Assembly: GCA_014607495.2 (NCBI GenBank)
Contig: CP053175.1
Location: forward strand, 1,488,001-1,552,000
Source: Carposina sasakii
Taxonomy: Eukaryota; Arthropoda; Insecta; Lepidoptera; Carposinidae
Direction: 5' to 3'
Length of the DNA stretch: 64,000 bases
In this document: positions 62,650-64,000 of the stretch, one piece after another
Position numbering within the stretch: the stretch's first letter is position 1
Layout of the letters: the number at the start of each line of letters is the position of its first letter
The notes under the pieces: model-generated
Seen by the model: only the letters and a program-made list of their open reading frames with translations
Told to the model about the DNA's origin: nothing
Database searches by the model: none
Position numbers and translations under genes: made by a program

Positions 62650-63100
62650 GTAAGTCATTAAATTTTTAACTACATTTTGAAACCGCACATATTGATTATT
62701 TAATTTCAAGATCATTCTAAATAACTATAAGGCCAACGCACATGGACGCCTGCGGGGCTATCCGAGCGTAAAGCCACGGTACTCGTCGCTAACAAGGATG
62801 ATCAAATCTGTCCAAGTTATTTCTACGCACATGGACGCCTGCGGGGCTATCCGAGCGTAATTGTAAACTTAAGACACTCGTCGCTAACAATGAGTACCGT
62901 CAAATTGGTTGATGTTATTTCTACGCACATGGACGTCTGCGGGACTATCCGAGCGTAAAAAAATATCCTAGGCACTTGCCCTACAAACATTTAAAAATAA
63001 TTATATAATAAATAGATTTAATGTTACTAAACTGATATCCCATGTATAAAATAAAGTAAAAACATACCGTTATCTAAATAGCTTTATTGGCTATTTTCAG
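62650..63100 (+). other. Predicted intron containing tandem repeats
   Basis: GTAAGT at the 5' end, and TTTATTGGCTATTTTCAG at the 3' end with a pyrimidine-rich stretch. Joining keeps the reading frame (GGC glycine codon across the junction). The interior has stops in all plus frames. Confidence 0.65.
62736..62957 (+). repeat. Three-copy tandem repeat inside the intron
   Basis: The core ACGCACATGGACGCCTGCGG plus GGCTATCCGAGCGTAA occurs at 62736, 62825 and 62923 (spacing 89 and 98 bp), with a second shared word CTCGTCGCTAACAA between copies. Copy 3 has two substitutions in the core. Confidence 0.85.
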
Positions 63101-64000
63101 GCAAGGAAAGAAAAAGTCTCAGTCCGGATTCCATCCTTCTCTCTTGCGAAAAACATTCAATACAACCCCAAATTTCAACTGGGGCCGAACCACCGTTGCC
63201 TGAAAATTTAGAAGTTCAATCAAACCCGATACTTACGGAACAACCGTCCTTACCTACACAAGAGCTGCCCGAGCCAATGCCGTCAACTTCACAATGTAAT
63301 TTAGCAGAATACACGGATGATATCGCATTGCAACCACCGGCAGGCCTTACTGAGAGCCCGGATCTTGACAATGACATCATTGACCTGTTAGGAGAAGATC
63401 CAATAACAGCCATAGTATATGGAAAAGACATACGTCCGGAACTAGCTGCTCGTTTTAATCACATTGCTATTAATGGCATGAATAAAGAGCAGCGAAAGGA
63501 ACTTTGCGAGAAGCACCTAATACCAGGCAATTGCACAATGATTGGAGCTCCAGTCTTGAACGCCGAGGTGAAAGTAGCATTAAACGAAGCCGCTGTAAAA
63601 CGCGATAAACTTATCGAGGCTCGTCAAAAACGTGTTGCCGTAGCTATTTCATGCTTAGGAGAAGCAATTTCGTGTGCTCTGGATGCCAAAGAAAAAGATA
63701 ACGCACAAATAAAGCGTCTCATGGATGCAGCGCGTCTTATGTGTGATGCACAAAATAGTGACTCTGTGTCACGAAGGAATTTGGCAGTGTATTCGCTTAA
63801 AAAAGAGGTAAAAGAACCTCTGTTAAATACAAAAATAGAAAAATCTTTGTTTGGAGACAACTTATTAGATTCCTTAAAAACTGCTAAGGCTGTCACAAAA
63901 TCGGGCACTGAAATGAAAACTCAATACAAGGCTCCGCCAAAAAACTGGAGGAACCCTGTCGCAGGTCGCAGGCCACCAGCGGTAGGACGCCAGAACGCGC
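63101..64000 (+). CDS. DIRS-type retroelement Gag-like ORF1, exon 2 (runs off window)
   Basis: After the acceptor TATTTTCAG the frame stays open for all 900 bases to the window edge, giving about 352 residues so far. A proline/glutamine/serine-rich linker (about residues 54-140) leads into a conserved-looking core: LLGEDP near 148, YGKDIRPELAARFNHI near 159, LCEKHLIPGNC near 182, LNAEVKVALNEAAVKRDK near 206, a helical region with MDAARLMCDAQNSDSVSRRN, and LFGDNLLDSLKTAKAVTKSG near 300. A basic tail with R-P-P repeats follows. This order matches, from memory of the family, the ORF1/Gag-like proteins that accompany tyrosine-recombinase (DIRS-like) retroelements in arthropods and cnidarians. Neither the reverse transcriptase nor the recombinase is in the window. 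A domesticated or orphan copy is possible. The minus frame at 63624-63908 is a shadow. Confidence 0.6.

Noticed and set aside
62736..62957. CRISPR-like array
   Set aside because: Only three units with unequal spacing in an insect genome, within an intron; a plain tandem repeat.

Overview
This window looks like intergenic or heterochromatic DNA from an insect, most likely a moth or butterfly (Lepidoptera). It is AT-rich and has essentially no long open reading frames. It is packed with short repeats typical of lepidopteran genomes: Helitrons ending CTAG, remnants of RTE-type retrotransposon C-termini, tRNA-derived SINEs, and many MITEs flanked by TA, TTA/TAA, TTAA or 8-bp target duplications. 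I found no bacterial or viral gene organisation, and I recognise no ordinary cellular gene. The species assignment is inference from repeat content only.

Layout. Positions 1-28 kb are a mosaic of repeat fragments and unannotatable AT-rich sequence. The most frequent family, called family A here, is about 230 bp, unclassified, and has some 20 copies or fragments across the window. Several family A copies carry younger insertions: a 5'-truncated SINE at 4529, a PIF/Harbinger-like MITE at 17059 and a small TAA-flanked MITE at 58920. An 89-bp inverted repeat with one mismatch brackets 22.2-24.6 kb.

At 28.2-30.5 kb a 2.1-kb non-autonomous LTR retrotransposon (minus strand, two ~470-bp LTRs, a primer-binding-site-like sequence, a polypurine tract, 4-bp target duplication) sits inside an older Helitron. 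From 30 to 62 kb there are two hAT MITEs with perfect 8-bp duplications, an 848-bp element whose ends are full of a palindromic ATTTCATGAAAT motif and which contains a short TTAGG run, seven foldback or CAGGGTG-ended TA elements, a short LTR remnant, a piggyBac-like MITE inside a duplicated PBS-like sequence, and 5'-truncated non-LTR retrotransposons at 51.3 and 54 kb.

The only substantial coding sequence is at the right edge (62493 to beyond 64000). It is a two-exon gene whose product resembles the Gag-like ORF1 protein of DIRS-type (tyrosine-recombinase) retroelements. Its intron holds a three-copy tandem repeat. The rest of that element, if present, lies beyond the window.

The repeats do not form a pathway. 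Their relationships are of insertion order and of shared machinery: SINE-like units share 3' ends with LINEs, and several MITE families share CAGGGTG termini and TA targets. Family letters (A, B, C, D, E, F, G, H, P, Q, R) are local labels used only in this report.
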